Shown: positions 13,130 to 25,100 of the stretch, piece by piece
How positions within the stretch are numbered: position 1 is the first letter of the stretch
How the letters are laid out: every line of letters starts with the position of its first letter
Source: Aaosphaeria pasadenensis
Taxonomy: Eukaryota > Ascomycota > Dothideomycetes > Pleosporales
DNA: 64,000 nt
Direction: 5' to 3'
Assembly (NCBI GenBank): GCA_022813625.1
Contig: JAKLMB010000028.1
Location: 186,001-250,000, forward strand
The notes under the pieces: generated by a model
The model's input: only the letters and a program-made list of their open reading frames with translations
The model's database searches: none
Told to the model about the DNA's origin: nothing
Translations under genes and position numbers: made by a program

Positions 13130-13435
13130 GAGTTTTGGAGGAGGATCGCTTTCACGAATGAAAAAAAATTTAATACTGATGAATAGAATCCATTACGCTT
13201 GGTTGGGAGTTGAGTTTTCACACCATTGGACTTACTGAGAAGCCTTTGGCATTCTGGCCTGACTTGGCTTGGATTGCCCGATCGTGCTCGACGCAGACGC
13301 AGGACCGACCCCCTTTTAGACATCCATCGCACCTTCGCACCTTGGCACTTCACATGCGAGAGCATTGTGTATTCCATGACGATTTTTTACCTATGGGGGC
13401 TGGAGGAGAGCGTTGTTACCGTGTAATTTCTCCTG

Positions 13436-13457
13436 GCGAGCGAGCGAGCGAGCGAGC
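13436..13457. repeat. GCGA tetranucleotide microsatellite
   Basis: About five and a half tandem copies of GCGA, 300 bases past the bst1 stop. Confidence 0.9.
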
Positions 13458-13730
13458 AACGCTGTACCGTCCTGAAGGAGTAAGGGAAGCGCGATGTTAG
13501 AAACGTTATAATAATACCCAATTGAAAGCTATTAATACTGTTCTACTTGTCTTGTTCTATGGTTGTGTGGTGCTGTAGTTCGTTTCATGGTCCCGTGACT
13601 TCTATTCTTGCTATTCCACATACATGCTTCTCTCTTGATCGTCAACGGCGTATTTCCACCCCCGTTGTTAGTACCGTTTTCGGCGGGTTGATGTCGTTGG
13701 CCGCTGTGCTACTGCTGATGTGCCGGTGCT

Positions 13731-13752
13731 GATGATGATGATGATGATGATG
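13731..13752. repeat. GAT trinucleotide microsatellite
   Basis: Seven tandem GAT copies in non-coding DNA. Confidence 0.9.
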
Positions 13753-15061
13753 GATAAGGGGCGCTGGGACATTTTAGGAGGTCGGAATATCCGGAAGGTG
13801 TGGGTTCGGAACGTCGGAACTAAGCTGGACTTTGCTTTTTTTCCGTAGCGGAGGATGAGGATAAGGGTTCATAGAGTAACTCAAGTTGCCAATTCAGCAA
13901 CACCAGCGATAACCATAAAGAGGATGACAGTTTTGTATGCGGTATGATTTGCTGCATCCAAACTTTCGCCTCAAGCTTTCCTGCCATCACGAGAAAGGTG
14001 ATCTGGCCGACGAGGTTGTTGTCGGAGAGATGGACAGAAGCTGGGGGAAAGGTGTTCTGGAGTTGACAATGAAGTCGAAAGGCAAAGAACCTCAAATGGT
14101 CAGCCCGCCCATCCGGCGTATCGAACGGATGAAGGTCGTAGCACTATGGAATTCCACCTCATCGCGTCGTCAGCGACGTGAGGTTGAAAACCTCATAATG
14201 CCGCCGCTAACGCGGCTTGTGTTGTCTTGTGTGTGTGTTTGATATAACTCTGTTTTGGTTTTTTAAACTTACGCGGTTAGTTGGTTGGTTGAGAAGTTGA
14301 GAGTTACGTTGAAAAACGCCTCATCTTTACGGTTGTGGCATAATTTGCCTGCGAGGCTTTTTGTAGATTCGTGATGTCTAGGTCAAACCTGGGGGAGGGC
14401 CGGGGGGTGAGTTAGGTAGATAAAGTGACTAGAAAGCTCCGACTCTTATGTCGTATGTTTATTTATTGCGTGACTGATTGACTGACTTTTACATGACTCA
14501 AACTAATGTAAGCGGTGTTAATCAAATGGGGCGGTGCGGAAAATGATGGAATGGTTTATGTATGTGCCTTCCCACCCCCTCTCCTCGTCGATTCTCGATC
14601 CGATTCGAAGCAAACCGAGAAGCTCCCAAGATACTGTGGCTTCTGCCGTGTGCATCTATGACTGCGGAGGAAAGCTGGTTCTCCGTTTGATCTCGGCTGG
14701 CTGCGGGCTTTGGGACACTAGGTAGGTATGATGGGGGGATCGTTTCGGGGGCGTGGAAGATGGGTGGATGGACGGAAGCTGTGAGATGGGGGTCTGGTGT
14801 GGGAGGATGCGGACGAGGTGCTTTAGAGGCCATCATCACAGTAGCAAGAAGTATTCAGGGTTGAATCGAAGTAAGAAAGAGTTTGCTAAGAAAACGAAAG
14901 TTGGAGAAGAATTTCTGTCCGGCGAGCGGACGAAAGGGAGGGGGATTTACGCTCCGAACTCAAACTTAAGGCTAGCCAGCCATCTCAAAAAGGAATTGAT
15001 GGAATAAAATGAAGTTGACGTCTGTCTAGTATATGATACAATATCCCCTTCGCTCCCTTCG

Positions 15062-15582
15062 CTAGATTCCCGTGTACATCTCCCAAGCCCGTCTCCTATC
15101 ATCCCTCTTCACGACCTCTCTAGCCATCATCGCCAACGCCCGCCTCCTATTATCTCTCTTCACGAGCTTCCTAGCCAATGTCACCCATAGCAAACGCAGT
15201 CGTTCCCGCTCTTTTTTGGTCGACGACGGTACGTTGACCTTAGCGTTAGTGCCGCGGGGAAAGAAGATGTTTTTGGTTGTGGTTGTGGTGGTGTGCGGGG
15301 TGTTGTCGTACGGCCATCGTGCTCTTGGGAACACTGGGTACATGTTAGCAAGCTACCAAGAATTGATGATGTCGATGGGTTCGTGGGGGGGTGGTTACTG
15401 ATGGGTGGGGCTGGCGCTGGGATGTACAGCGGTAGGACGGGTGGCAAGTTGCCTATACGCGGGTGCTGGCGCAGCACGTCAAGGACGGCGGTGTTTGGAC
15501 GGTACGTACGATCTGTGGTGGGGACGTTTGATCGATCTGGGACGTTTGGTGGGGGATGTGGTCGGCTTGAAGGTGGAGACAT
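15062..15582 (-). CDS. Tentative small gene, 151-aa proline-rich then basic protein
   Basis: Product not recognised. Complement of 15062-15333 and 15399-15582 joins in phase across a 65-nt intron (donor GTAACC, branch GCTAAC, acceptor CCCAG). The N-terminal half is rich in Pro and Thr and contains VLDVLRQHPRIGNLPPVLP. The C-terminal third is very basic and carries an imperfect 16-residue duplication, ARKLVKRDNRRRALAM then AREVVKRDDRRRAWEM, 11 of 16 identical. Many of the DNA differences between the copies are synonymous (AGG/AGA, GCG/GCT), which argues for coding selection. The weak donor, the lack of a known domain and the gene-poor surroundings keep confidence low. Start 15582 is the first ATG of the open frame. 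Confidence 0.4.
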
Positions 15583-18034
15583 GGTTCGCGACGTAGGAAG
15601 AGAAAGTTGTGCTTTAGGGGCTGGAGTGATCTGGGGATTGGATTGATGCGAGATGGATTTGTGCCATTGAAGACCCCCTTTTTATACGTGAGTCGAGAGA
15701 GGGGATATGATGGACTGGGTTGCTCTTTTGTTGACGGGTGGATGGAGTGAATGTGTACACACTGGCACATTTGCAATCGCTGCCTTCGTGTGTGTTCATC
15801 CCATGCTTACTGTTTCCCAACCAATATATCATCATATCTCCAACAAGCCACGACCTCCTCCCCCCTCTCCCTTGGAATCTAGGGGCGATTGTTTGTGTAC
15901 GACTACAACCTACACGCATCTACAGGACGAGAGGATTCGGTCTCCGTAGTGAAATTCCAACGAAGCTCTCTCTGAGATGCAGTGGAACGGAGGCGATTGT
16001 ATAAGAGGCGTGTTGGCATCGCATCTTACTCAACAACCGGCCAACACAGTGACCGGTATACTGGATTCACTTGCTCATTGGTTGGCGATATGTCAGACCT
16101 TCATGCATGGGCGGAGTACTGGGGCGGGGTGACGATAGGCTGAGACGCCATAACCGCGAGATGTCTCAAACTGAGGGGCAGCACATCATCGTCCTTCAAA
16201 GTTTCATGCTACTCGTGCCTATTAATCGCAAGGAGGGTGCTGTCAATTGCTTATAGATGGCTTGTGAAGTTGCCTCGCGTAATGCGACTTCAACGTGATT
16301 GTTTTGATCGCGCGTGTTCACGTGAATGCTGGGCAGGGCTTTGGACAATAATAATACGGTGTGTGATAGACGAGGTACAGCCTCGTCAGACTTCTCTGAC
16401 GGCTTGTTAACCCTGTTCGACCGCTGGGGCCTTCATTGTGCGAATGATAATTTATGTATGAGGAGATTAGAATCCTTATGCTCAATCAGAACGCACCCCT
16501 TCAATCGTTGATAGTCGCCAACATAAAATTACCTCAACGGAAAATATGTATCGAAACCAGGGAGCAAGTATTGGAACGTCGAGATCGTAGACGAAGGCTT
16601 CCCTAGCATTACACATACTCCCGAATCTCCAGCCCACGAGAAAGACATCGGAACCTCGACGATGGCCGTGGAAGGACACGCCTTCTCGCTTTTATACAGA
16701 ATTGAGGGGGATTGGGCATTGGAGTTTTCCCGGGTTTTCAATGCGCCAACGCTTTTAGGTGCGGGTACGGATGAGTGGACTGAACTAAGTGGAAATAATT
16801 ACAGATACAAACGGTCGCGCGCTTCTGTCAGTGGCTTGATCTTGAACAGGAGTGCTGCGTTTGGTGGCAATCTATACTTTCACGTTGTCTTCCTACATTA
16901 GCAACTCTCCTAATGTTTTGGCGGCTCGAACACGTCACAACACCCCGGAACCAGCAATAGATGTCTGTCGTTCATGAGAGCCACTGCGGACAAGAATGGA
17001 TCGCAATGTCAAGATGAGCTGGTATATTTTGGAAAACGAAACAAGTCTCTTCATTCACGAGACCGCTATCAATTTAGACATAGACAACGAGAATACATTG
17101 GAAAGCCCTCGAGAGTGAGCACTACGGATACTTGTACATTGTTTGATATGCTGAGACTGCGCTAACGTTAGCAGAGTTAAGTAATGGCCCAACGACCACG
17201 AAAGAGAATAAATAAAGGCTTGTGATCAATATGGATATAGCATGGCACAGGACGATCAATATTCTGCGGGTTGACGTGAAGAACATGTGTCTGACATAAG
17301 GTCGTTTCAAGATCGTTATATTGCCTTAGGTTGCGCGTAAGAAGCCTTGGAGAAATTACTCATGCTTGGGCACAGTCAGAGTTTGCTAGAGTAACGTAGT
17401 TTTTATCACCTACCTCACTTGGATAGTAGTAATTTTAAAAATTCTCATCATCATTTGGACGAGCAATATCTCTGGATTGAGTATATTATATGGATGAATG
17501 CTTTGGTTGTCAAATTATATCTTTTCCGAACTCGTGCTAGATAATGTTAGAGTAAAGCGGTCGTCCTATAGCATACCATTTGTTATAGTGATTCTTCTGC
17601 TCTAGCAATTAGCTTATCGCTGTTCCTATTGCAAGCTTAATGAAACGAACGTGGTTTGAGTGAGTTCTCGTTGACTGAAGAATCACACAAGCGTGTTTAC
17701 GACGTCACAAAATCATGCATGTGATTGGTTGTAGCATTTGTCCGTCTTCAGATCAGATGTTAAGACGTCGGCAGTCACTAGTCCCAATCGAGCATCGCCT
17801 GCTCTTGGCCCCTGCGCCAAACATTCGTGAATCTTGAAGATGATGCAAAGTGTCCAAATCGTCCCCAAATTGTCGCCTACAAGGCTCCAATCCGGTCATA
17901 ATAACCTCGAAGTAGGATCAAACCCTCTCTTAGACACCCGTGTCTTTCATCAACTCACCAACCTTCGCCTCCAACCCCAAATTCTTTCCAAATTCGAAAC
18001 ACATCGACCTGTATTGACAGCTCGCCCGCCCATC
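15583..18034. other. Intergenic region upstream of bos1
   Basis: About 2.45 kb with no supported gene. The frames at 16.6-16.9 and 16.97-17.17 kb show no domain. It contains two overlapping perfect hairpins at 16369-16400, reported separately, and AT-richer DNA at 17.3-17.7 kb. Confidence 0.5.
16369..16400. other. Two overlapping perfect stem-loops
   Basis: A 7-bp stem with a 5-base loop (GACGAGG TACAG CCTCGTC, 16369-16387) is followed by a 6-bp stem with a 4-base loop (GTCAGA CTTC TCTGAC, 16385-16400). The two share the bases GTC at 16385-16387, so both cannot form fully at once. Function unknown; chance is possible. Confidence 0.35.
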
Positions 18035-18851
18035 ATGGTACATTTTTGCAGACTCCATATCTAAAGCCAATATCTAACCCCCCCAGAACGCCCTCTTCAA
18101 CTCCGCCCTGCGGCAATCCTCCTCCATCCGCAAAGACCTCGACGCCTTCTCCGATGCCGCCTCACCATCCCCCGCCCTCCACGGGCAAATCTCCGCCTCC
18201 CTAACCAGCTTCTCCCGCACCATTGACGACTACTCCAAGCTCGCGAAGCAAGAACCCGTCCAAACCAAGCAAGAAAAAGCCTTCGAGCGCGTGAAAACCT
18301 TCCGCACCGAGCTCTCTGAGTACCGCGACGCCTTCCAGCGCATCAAGAACGTCAACGACGAAATGCAAACCAACGTCGCGCGCAACGAACTACTCGGCCG
18401 GAGACCGCACCACGCGTCGACGCCGGAGAACCCCTACGCCATGAACCAAGGCCAGCAGAACCCGTACTCCAACTCGCCCTTCGCGCCCGCCAACAGCGAC
18501 CCCAATGCGCCGTATAGACAGAATGCTTACTCGATGGGGGGTGGTGGTGCGCCTGGCGAGTACGACAGGGAGACGCATGCGTTCCGGGAGAGGGACTTCG
18601 TGAGTCAGACGTCGGCGCAGCTGGATGATTTCTTGGATAGGGGGCGTGCGGTGTTGGGGGATTTGGGGCAGCAGAGGGAGATGTTAAAGGGGACGCAGAG
18701 GAGGTTGTATTCGGTTGCGAATACGCTGGGTATCAGTGGGGATACTATCCGTATGGTGGAGCGGAGGGCGAAGCAGGATAAGTGGATTTTCTGGGGTGGG
18801 GTTGTGGTGTTCTTTTTGTTTTGCTGGCTTGTCTTGCATTATCTGAGGTGA
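18035..18851 (+). CDS. bos1: Golgi SNARE Bos1 (membrin/GOSR2 family)
   Basis: Type IV membrane Q-SNARE acting in ER-to-Golgi vesicle fusion with Sed5, Bet1 and Sec22. Exon 1 is only the ATG at 18035-18037. A 49-nt intron (GTACAT, branch TATCTAAC, CCCAG) leads to exon 2 at 18087-18851, giving 255 aa that begin MNALFNSALRQSSSIRKDLD, the expected N-terminus. The SNARE helix lies at about residues 155-220 and a single C-terminal anchor (WIFWGGVVVFFLFCWLVLHY) at about 234-253. Codon usage shifts from C-rich third positions in the first half to G-rich ones in the last 100 codons. It is convergent with the 326-aa gene downstream. Confidence 0.92.
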
Positions 18852-19393
18852 AGGAGGTTACTGTGTTGTATAAGAGAAGGGACATGTGTTTTTGTATGTC
18901 ATTGACCATCATCTCATAGGTCGTGGCGGAGATTTGCTATCTTAGCGAGGCGTTATGGATGCATGAGTGCCAGAGTCGACACTCAACTTCATTGGATTGC
19001 TGGCGTTTTATTTACAAAATTCAAGCATTGATCCTAGATCACTTCAGTTCAAACCCGGTGTCTGTTTGACTTCGAATATTGCTATCATGCTAATTGACAT
19101 TTCTAAGATACAGTTGTATTATGCTATGGTATAATTTGCTCGACTGACTGAGTTCATTACAGTGCCTCCCCACTCGCTCATGCTATTACGCCAAACGTTA
19201 CGATAGATGAAACGTAAAAGAAGATCCTCGAACATAGAGGGGGTAACAAGATAACCGCGAGTCTATCCCTCTATGATAGCCCACGTAGGAAGAAAGAAAA
19301 GAAAAGGGCCATCAGAAAACATCGGGTATGTCATGCTAGAAGGAAGATGTAAATGCAGGAGATGGGACTTGAGAAACCAGGACAGGCTTTCCA
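18852..19393. other. Convergent intergenic region
   Basis: About 540 bases between the stop codons of bos1 and the minus-strand 326-aa gene. Moderately AT-rich; no gene or repeat seen. Confidence 0.5.
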
Positions 19394-20374
19394 TCACCGC
19401 ATAAATGGCAACGCCGCCACGTCCTCACGAATATCCTCGATATTCTCCGCCATGATGTCCTGCTGCTCTACCAGATGCCGCACCAGCATGCCTGTGCTTT
19501 GCCCACTCATCGAGTACGGCGACGTCATGTACGAAGGCCCCATGACCGAAATTGGTGATCTATACCTCATACCCATTCGAGGCGAAAGCGTAAGTGCCCT
19601 CGGCGGCAGCCCATATCCGATCATACTTCCTCGACTTCTCCCGCGATCAAAGCCAAACGGAACGTGATGCCTTATCGGCTCACCCAAGTCCCACGGCGGG
19701 GAGTCGTAGATGCGTGGGCCGCCGAAGGAGGGGATAATGTTGTTGTGCCCACGTTTCATGAAGAGGTCCATATATCGGCTGATATCGGGCATGTAGTGGA
19801 GGTCCTGGATGGCCATGAGGGCGTTGGCCCATTGGTCGATGTACATTGTGCGTTCGTGGTCGAACAGTTCGCGGTAGCGTCGGCTGATGAACCTACCCAG
19901 GGCTGAGGCTAGATACGACGACTGTGTGAGTTGGGCGAAGAAGGCAAGGGCGATAAATTGCCGGCGGCAGCGTTGGATGCTGCGGTCAGCGTAGGCGGGA
20001 GCGACCATGTCTTCGTGCAGGAGAGCGCTCAGGCTTTTGTAGATGCTGTCGTGAAAGTAATCTGTACAATCGCTCCGCTTGAAGTGATTGAATAAGGACC
20101 GGAGGGCCTGCGAGATAGACCTCTGTGAAATGTTCCATCGACCAAGATAGGGGTAGAGCCGTCTTGATAGATCCATGGTGCCTAGCCAGCGGTGGGTGTT
20201 GATGTCATGTCGTAACCCTGGGAAGTGATGCTCCAAAGGACGACGATATGCAAGAATTGGTGGCCCCTCATGAGTGAAGATCTCAATCCGATCAAGGGGA
20301 ATGGAATAATGAGGGATCGGTGGAGGCAAATCCAGCAGACCGTGTGGATCGAAGCTCGTAAGTTGGGAATCCAT
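19394..20374 (-). CDS. Hypothetical protein, 326 aa, no recognised domain
   Basis: Uninterrupted 326-codon frame starting MDSQLTSFDPHGL at 20374. Product not recognised. It has a Pro/His-rich N-terminus, a helical middle section rich in Arg and aromatic residues (DLSRRLYPYLGRWNISQRSIS and onward), and a Gly/Ser/Met/Arg-rich low-complexity C-terminal third. There are no transmembrane segments or signal peptide. The length, single-exon structure and varied composition support a real gene. Homologues would probably be restricted to related fungi. Confidence 0.7.
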   Translation of the reverse strand: MDSQLTSFDPHGLLDLPPPIPHYSIPLDRIEIFTHEGPPILAYRRPLEHHFPGLRHDINTHRWLGTMDLSRRLYPYLGRWNISQRSISQALRSLFNHFKRSDCTDYFHDSIYKSLSALLHEDMVAPAYADRSIQRCRRQFIALAFFAQLTQSSYLASALGRFISRRYRELFDHERTMYIDQWANALMAIQDLHYMPDISRYMDLFMKRGHNNIIPSFGGPRIYDSPPWDLGEPIRHHVPFGFDRGRSRGSMIGYGLPPRALTLSPRMGMRYRSPISVMGPSYMTSPYSMSGQSTGMLVRHLVEQQDIMAENIEDIREDVAALPFMR

Positions 20375-20885
20375 CTGTTATCAGAACTGTGGCACTGGCC
20401 AATATGAGAGAGGACTGTAGATATTCACCGAATATACTTTATTGTAGGTGACGAGGCAAAATCGATTACAAAGGGAACAGGGCCCTTGTTGGGTTTATAT
20501 TCGTCTTGATGTCGACTTCTCCTTGAAAGGTATGTAGTGACGTCGCTGATGCCCATCTCGGGTCCCACAAAGTTTGTTTGCTTGCTCATGGACACCACCG
20601 TCCCACACCACAATGCGTCGATACCACTGTAACCTCATTGGGAGCAAACCGCAGATGTCAAGTACCGGCCCAACCTTGACATTGCTCACGCGGTATTAGA
20701 TGAATGTGGATATGTTAGGCTCATCACCGATGTCGGAAGTTTGTCAAAGCGTCGCTCGACCACTCATGCTTAATGCTCTTCAAACAGTGCGACGACATGT
20801 TGGAGATATTTGACACGATCAGCATAAGCGATATCGACCAGAGTTCAGCAGCCAGAGAATTCCTCTATTGGGACGGGGAGGGCAA

Positions 20886-21085
20886 TCTCGTTTCGTCTTA
20901 TGTCAAATCATTTCATGCCTTCCTATGTCAAATCATCTCGTACCTTCCTATGCTCATCACCTCGTTCCGTCTTGTGTCAGACCCTCTCATCCCCTCTTGT
21001 GCCCTCACCTCTCGTTCCGTCTTTTGACAAATTATCTTACTACTTCTTGTGCCCACATGTCTCGTTTCGTCTTTTATCAAGTCAC
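20886..21085. repeat. Degenerate minisatellite, unit about 25-30 bp
   Basis: Successive copies of a pyrimidine-rich unit around CTCGTTTCGTCTTATGTCAA and CCTTCCTATGTCAAATCAT recur seven or so times with substitutions and length changes. Confidence 0.65.
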
Positions 21086-21722
21086 ACTTAAGCCTCAACC
21101 GATCGATCCACACACACCACGGAATCCCTAATTCAACCTTTCCGAAGTTTGCGTTCAAGGCCATCCACGATCTGCCTGCAATCGCTGATCACAAAGCCTT
21201 GCATCCTACCAGATGTTCCCCCAGGCTATTACAACACACGAACGTGGCAATGCAGTGCAAACTACAGCCACCCGTATCCGTACCGTCGCATCAGCCTCGA
21301 CGGCCTCACACACATCGTCCGTCCAGACGTGAACGTATCCAGGTTTCCAGGTGGTGAGATGCAATGAGCGTTTGGTCTTTTGGTTAGGTAGTATGTTGGC
21401 AACTGTCCGGATGGAACCTACGAGGTTCCTTGTGAATTGGTTGGTGTATGAGGCAGAGTCGATGGTGTGAGGCGTGAGAAGATTTGGAAAGGATTCCCGT
21501 GGGTGGTGTGTCGGACAGACGCTCAAATGATACCATCATCGGTGGGATGTGTGGCAAGGAGTGTGCTGGTCATGTCTGTAGTCGTACCGCCTCGCGACGC
21601 ATGACGCTGGCACGTACCGACGTAGAGAGATATCAGGCTGCGGTTAGTGAAGCCTCACTGCTTCGCTTCCCAAGGCGGCCACTTCGACAATTTAAAGACC
21701 GGTGAAGGATTTCAAGCAAGCA

Positions 21723-21736
21723 GGGGGGGGGGGGGG
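21723..21736. repeat. Homopolymer run of 14 G
   Basis: Fourteen consecutive G on the plus strand; its length may be unreliable in assembly. Confidence 0.85.
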
Positions 21737-22166
21737 TCAAAACATTTCATACTAGAGTGGGCCAAGAGGGTGATATCGCGTTGCTGACAGTATCCCGGCT
21801 CCTTCCCGAAAGTAGATATATCGATTCGCTCTTCTTCACTCGTGGAGAGTTACATCCACCTCCCGCTCCATGTATCAGAAGGGTTGGACAGACCGAGGCG
21901 ATGCACGAATGTAACGGTTACCATTACACACCGTGAGTGAGGCTACGACGAGAGGCATGATGATCACGTACATGTGGACTGACTGGCAAGTCAACGTTAT
22001 TTGTTTGAGTAAAATGATCCAAATTTGGTATATCGTCGTTTTTCCAACCGAGACTGAGTGTTACTAAATAATTCGCACCCAAAGACAACACTGTAACGCC
22101 CTGGAAATGCAATCATGATATCGTTGTGTACATCCGTCGTCATACGCTCTCGGAGTGACTCTCCGT

Positions 22167-25100
22167 CTACCAATCAAGTCCACCTGCGCCGCGCTCGCCT
22201 CCAGCAAGAATCAGAGCTGCCTTCTTTTGCTGGTCTTCAAGGTGGCTGATCATCGTGCCCTTCCTGCCCTTCAGGTTGTTGATTGCGTTCAACTTTTTAT
22301 CCATGGCCACAAAGGGATCCACGCTCTCGCTCTTCTTCACTACGAACAAGCTTGTACCGAGAACGCTGTCCAATTCTTCGACGCTCGGTAGCTTGACGTA
22401 CACCCAACCATCCGGCCTCTCCTCGATAGGGAATGTCGCAATGTTGACCTCGTCGTCGTTACCACATTTGCCAGCCTCCGCGCCGCCGAGCTCGTAGTTC
22501 CTCTTGTGGAGCGGGCAGGAGACCCATAGTTTGTTATTCTTGATGTCATCGCCGATGAGGCCGTCGCTGAGGACGAAGGCGCGCTTATGGGGACACATCT
22601 GCTGGGTGCAGTACCACTTGCCCCGGACCTTAAAGACGGCGAGCTGGGTATCGCCGCGCTTGATGGGCTTCGAATCGCCGGTTGGTAGGTCGGAGAATGT
22701 ATCTGCCTTGACAAGCGGCTGCCATGTCAGTTCTGACCACTTGTGGCCCTTGAAGTCCGTCTTGACCGAGTCCGTTGGCCAGTACGATGGGCGCTCTTGG
22801 CCGCGCTCCGCGGTCGGCTCGATCGCGGGTGCGATGTTGTCTTGCGTGTTGGCGAACTGCGAGAAGTGTGCCCGTCGTGCGGGGCTGACGAGGACTTCCT
22901 TCCACTCATCGAAGAAGGTGCCGACGAGCTCTTCCATCTGCTTCTCCAGGTCGGCGCAGATGCCCAACTTGTCTTCGAGGATGACTTCCTGGAGGTACTT
23001 GAGGCCTCCTGGCAAGTTCTCGATCCACCTCGCCGTTCGCTGGAGCTTGTCTCCGGTGCGGATGTAGAAAGCAAGGTAGCGGTCGAGGATGGGAACCACA
23101 TCGTCCGGCGCAACATCCTTCGCAAGAAGATCTGCGTGCCTGGGCTTCGCGCCTCCGTTACCGCCGACGAAGATGTTGAACCCCTTCTCCGTGGCGATGA
23201 GGCCGAAATCCTTGCTCTGTGCCTCTGCGCACTCGCGCACACAGCCAGACACACCGCCCTTGAACTTGTGCGGCCCGCGAATCGACTTGTAACGCTCCTC
23301 GAGGCGCACTGCCATGCCCACACTGTCACCAATGCCGTAGCGGCACCAGGTCGAACCGACGCAGGACTTGACCGTTCGCAGGGATTTGGCGTACGCGTGA
23401 CCGGACTCCATGCCCCCATCGATGAGGTCCTGCCAGATGGCCAGAAGATCATGCTTCTTCGCGCCGAACAGATCGATACGCTGACCACCTGTGATCTTGC
23501 AGTAGAGGTTGAACTTCTTCGCGACTGTACCGATGATGATGAGTTTCTCTGGAGTGATCTCGCCGCCTGACACTCGGGGTACGACGGAGAATGTGCCATT
23601 GCGCTGGATGTTGGCGAGGAACCTGTCGTTCGTTTCTTGCAGACCTTTACGGGTGTCGTCGATGAGATGTTTGTTGAACAGCGAGGCGATGATGGAACCG
23701 ATGGTGGGCTTGCAACCCTCGCAGCCGGTCGACTCAGGCTCCTTTCCGCACTCCCTCATGACATCCGCGAACTCGGTGATGCGTTTCACGTAGATGATGT
23801 TGAACAGATCGGCGCGAGAGTATTCGAAGTGCGGGCACAGGTGGTTCTTGACCTCCTGGCCCATCGAAGCCATGGTCTTGTTGAAAATGGTCTGCACGAG
23901 TGGCATGCAACCGCCGCAGCCAGTGCCGGCCTTGGTGCACGACTTGACATCGCCAATGCTCTTGCAGGTACCGTCCTTGACGGCATTGACGACATCGCCC
24001 TTCGTCACGTTGTGGCACGAACAGATCTGCGTGTCGTCAGTTAGGTCGTCGCCGTCCTCTTCGCCCTTTTGTGCTCCGACGATGAGCTCGCTTGGGGGAA
24101 TCTCCAACGGCTTCTGGTTCTTAACCATGGGTACCAGTTTTATGTAGTCCTTTGTGTCGCCGATCATCATTCCACCAAGGAGGTACTTTCCGTCCATTGT
24201 GAAGAGGTACTTCTTGTACACTTGCTGGAAGGGGTCCTTGTATGTCAATGCCTTGACAGGCGGCGGGGCCGGTCCATCTGTGAGGTTCTTGACCTTGTCC
24301 TCCTTCGTCGAGCCAGCGGGTTTCCTTCCAGGCATGTTCTTCGGTCCATCGCGGTCCGCGAAGAAATCTCCAAAGCTCGCAACTTCCACCCCAAGAAGCT
24401 TCAGCTTTGTGCTCAAGTCCGGTCGCTTGAACTTTCTCATCGCGTGCGCTTTCGCCTGCGTGAGATTGAACGCCAGCACGTCTGCCATTTCCACTCCCGG
24501 CGCGATCAGACCAAACGTCTCGTTCTCCCAGCTCGCGCACTCTCCAATGGCATATATGTCCTGGGCCGATGTCGAGAGATCGGGATTCACGACGATGCCA
24601 CCGCCACGATCCGCACATTTGATTCCCGCTTTCCGTGCCAGCTCGTCACGGGCCTTGATGCCAATGGCAAAGCAGACACAGGAACAATCCATCTGCTCTC
24701 CATCCTCGAACACAACGCCCGTGACGGCGTTCTTGTCGTCTGTGAGGATCTTTCCCACGCGCTTGCTGAGTAGGACGTCGAGGCCGAGTGACCGCACTTG
24801 CTCTACGACCATGCCTCCCGCGTCGCCGTCGAGCTGCCGAGACAGAACCCATCTGTTACGCTCGATCAACTTGACGGATGCGAATTCGTGGAGGTCCATC
24901 ATTGCGTGGGCAGCTTCAAGACCAAGGAGACCGCCGCCGACGACCGCGCCCGTCGTGCCTTTCCGCGTGCTTGAGAAGGCGATGAGCTTCTGAAGGTCGT
25001 CGATGGTTCGGTACACGAAGACACCTTCTGCGTCATGGCCGGGAGTGTGGCGAGGTACGAGCGCATCTGAGCCTGTCGCTAAGACGAGGATGTCGTATGG

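Larger units (their letters stand above)
13130..15061. other. Intergenic region downstream of bst1
   Basis: About 1.9 kb. Reading frames here (around 13.2-13.5, 13.8-14.2 and 14.5-14.8 kb) are short, mutually overlapping on both strands and without recognisable domains. Two microsatellites, GCGA at 13436-13457 and GAT at 13731-13752, are the only clear structure. Confidence 0.5.
20375..22166. other. Intergenic region with minisatellite
   Basis: About 1.8 kb between the divergent 5' end of the 326-aa gene and the niiA stop. It holds the degenerate tandem repeat at 20886-21085 and a run of 14 G at 21723-21736. Overlapping frames at 21.05-21.53 kb on both strands lack any coding signature. Confidence 0.5.

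Noticed and set aside
15334..15356. 23-nt intron with GTAGCT, GCTAAC and CCCAG in the tentative 151-aa gene
   Set aside because: It also restores frame, but is far shorter than any plausible fungal intron; the 65-nt version using an upstream donor was preferred.
22743..23570. 275-codon plus-strand frame opposite niiA
   Set aside because: Antisense shadow of niiA caused by GC-rich codon use; the minus strand encodes recognised nitrite reductase motifs.
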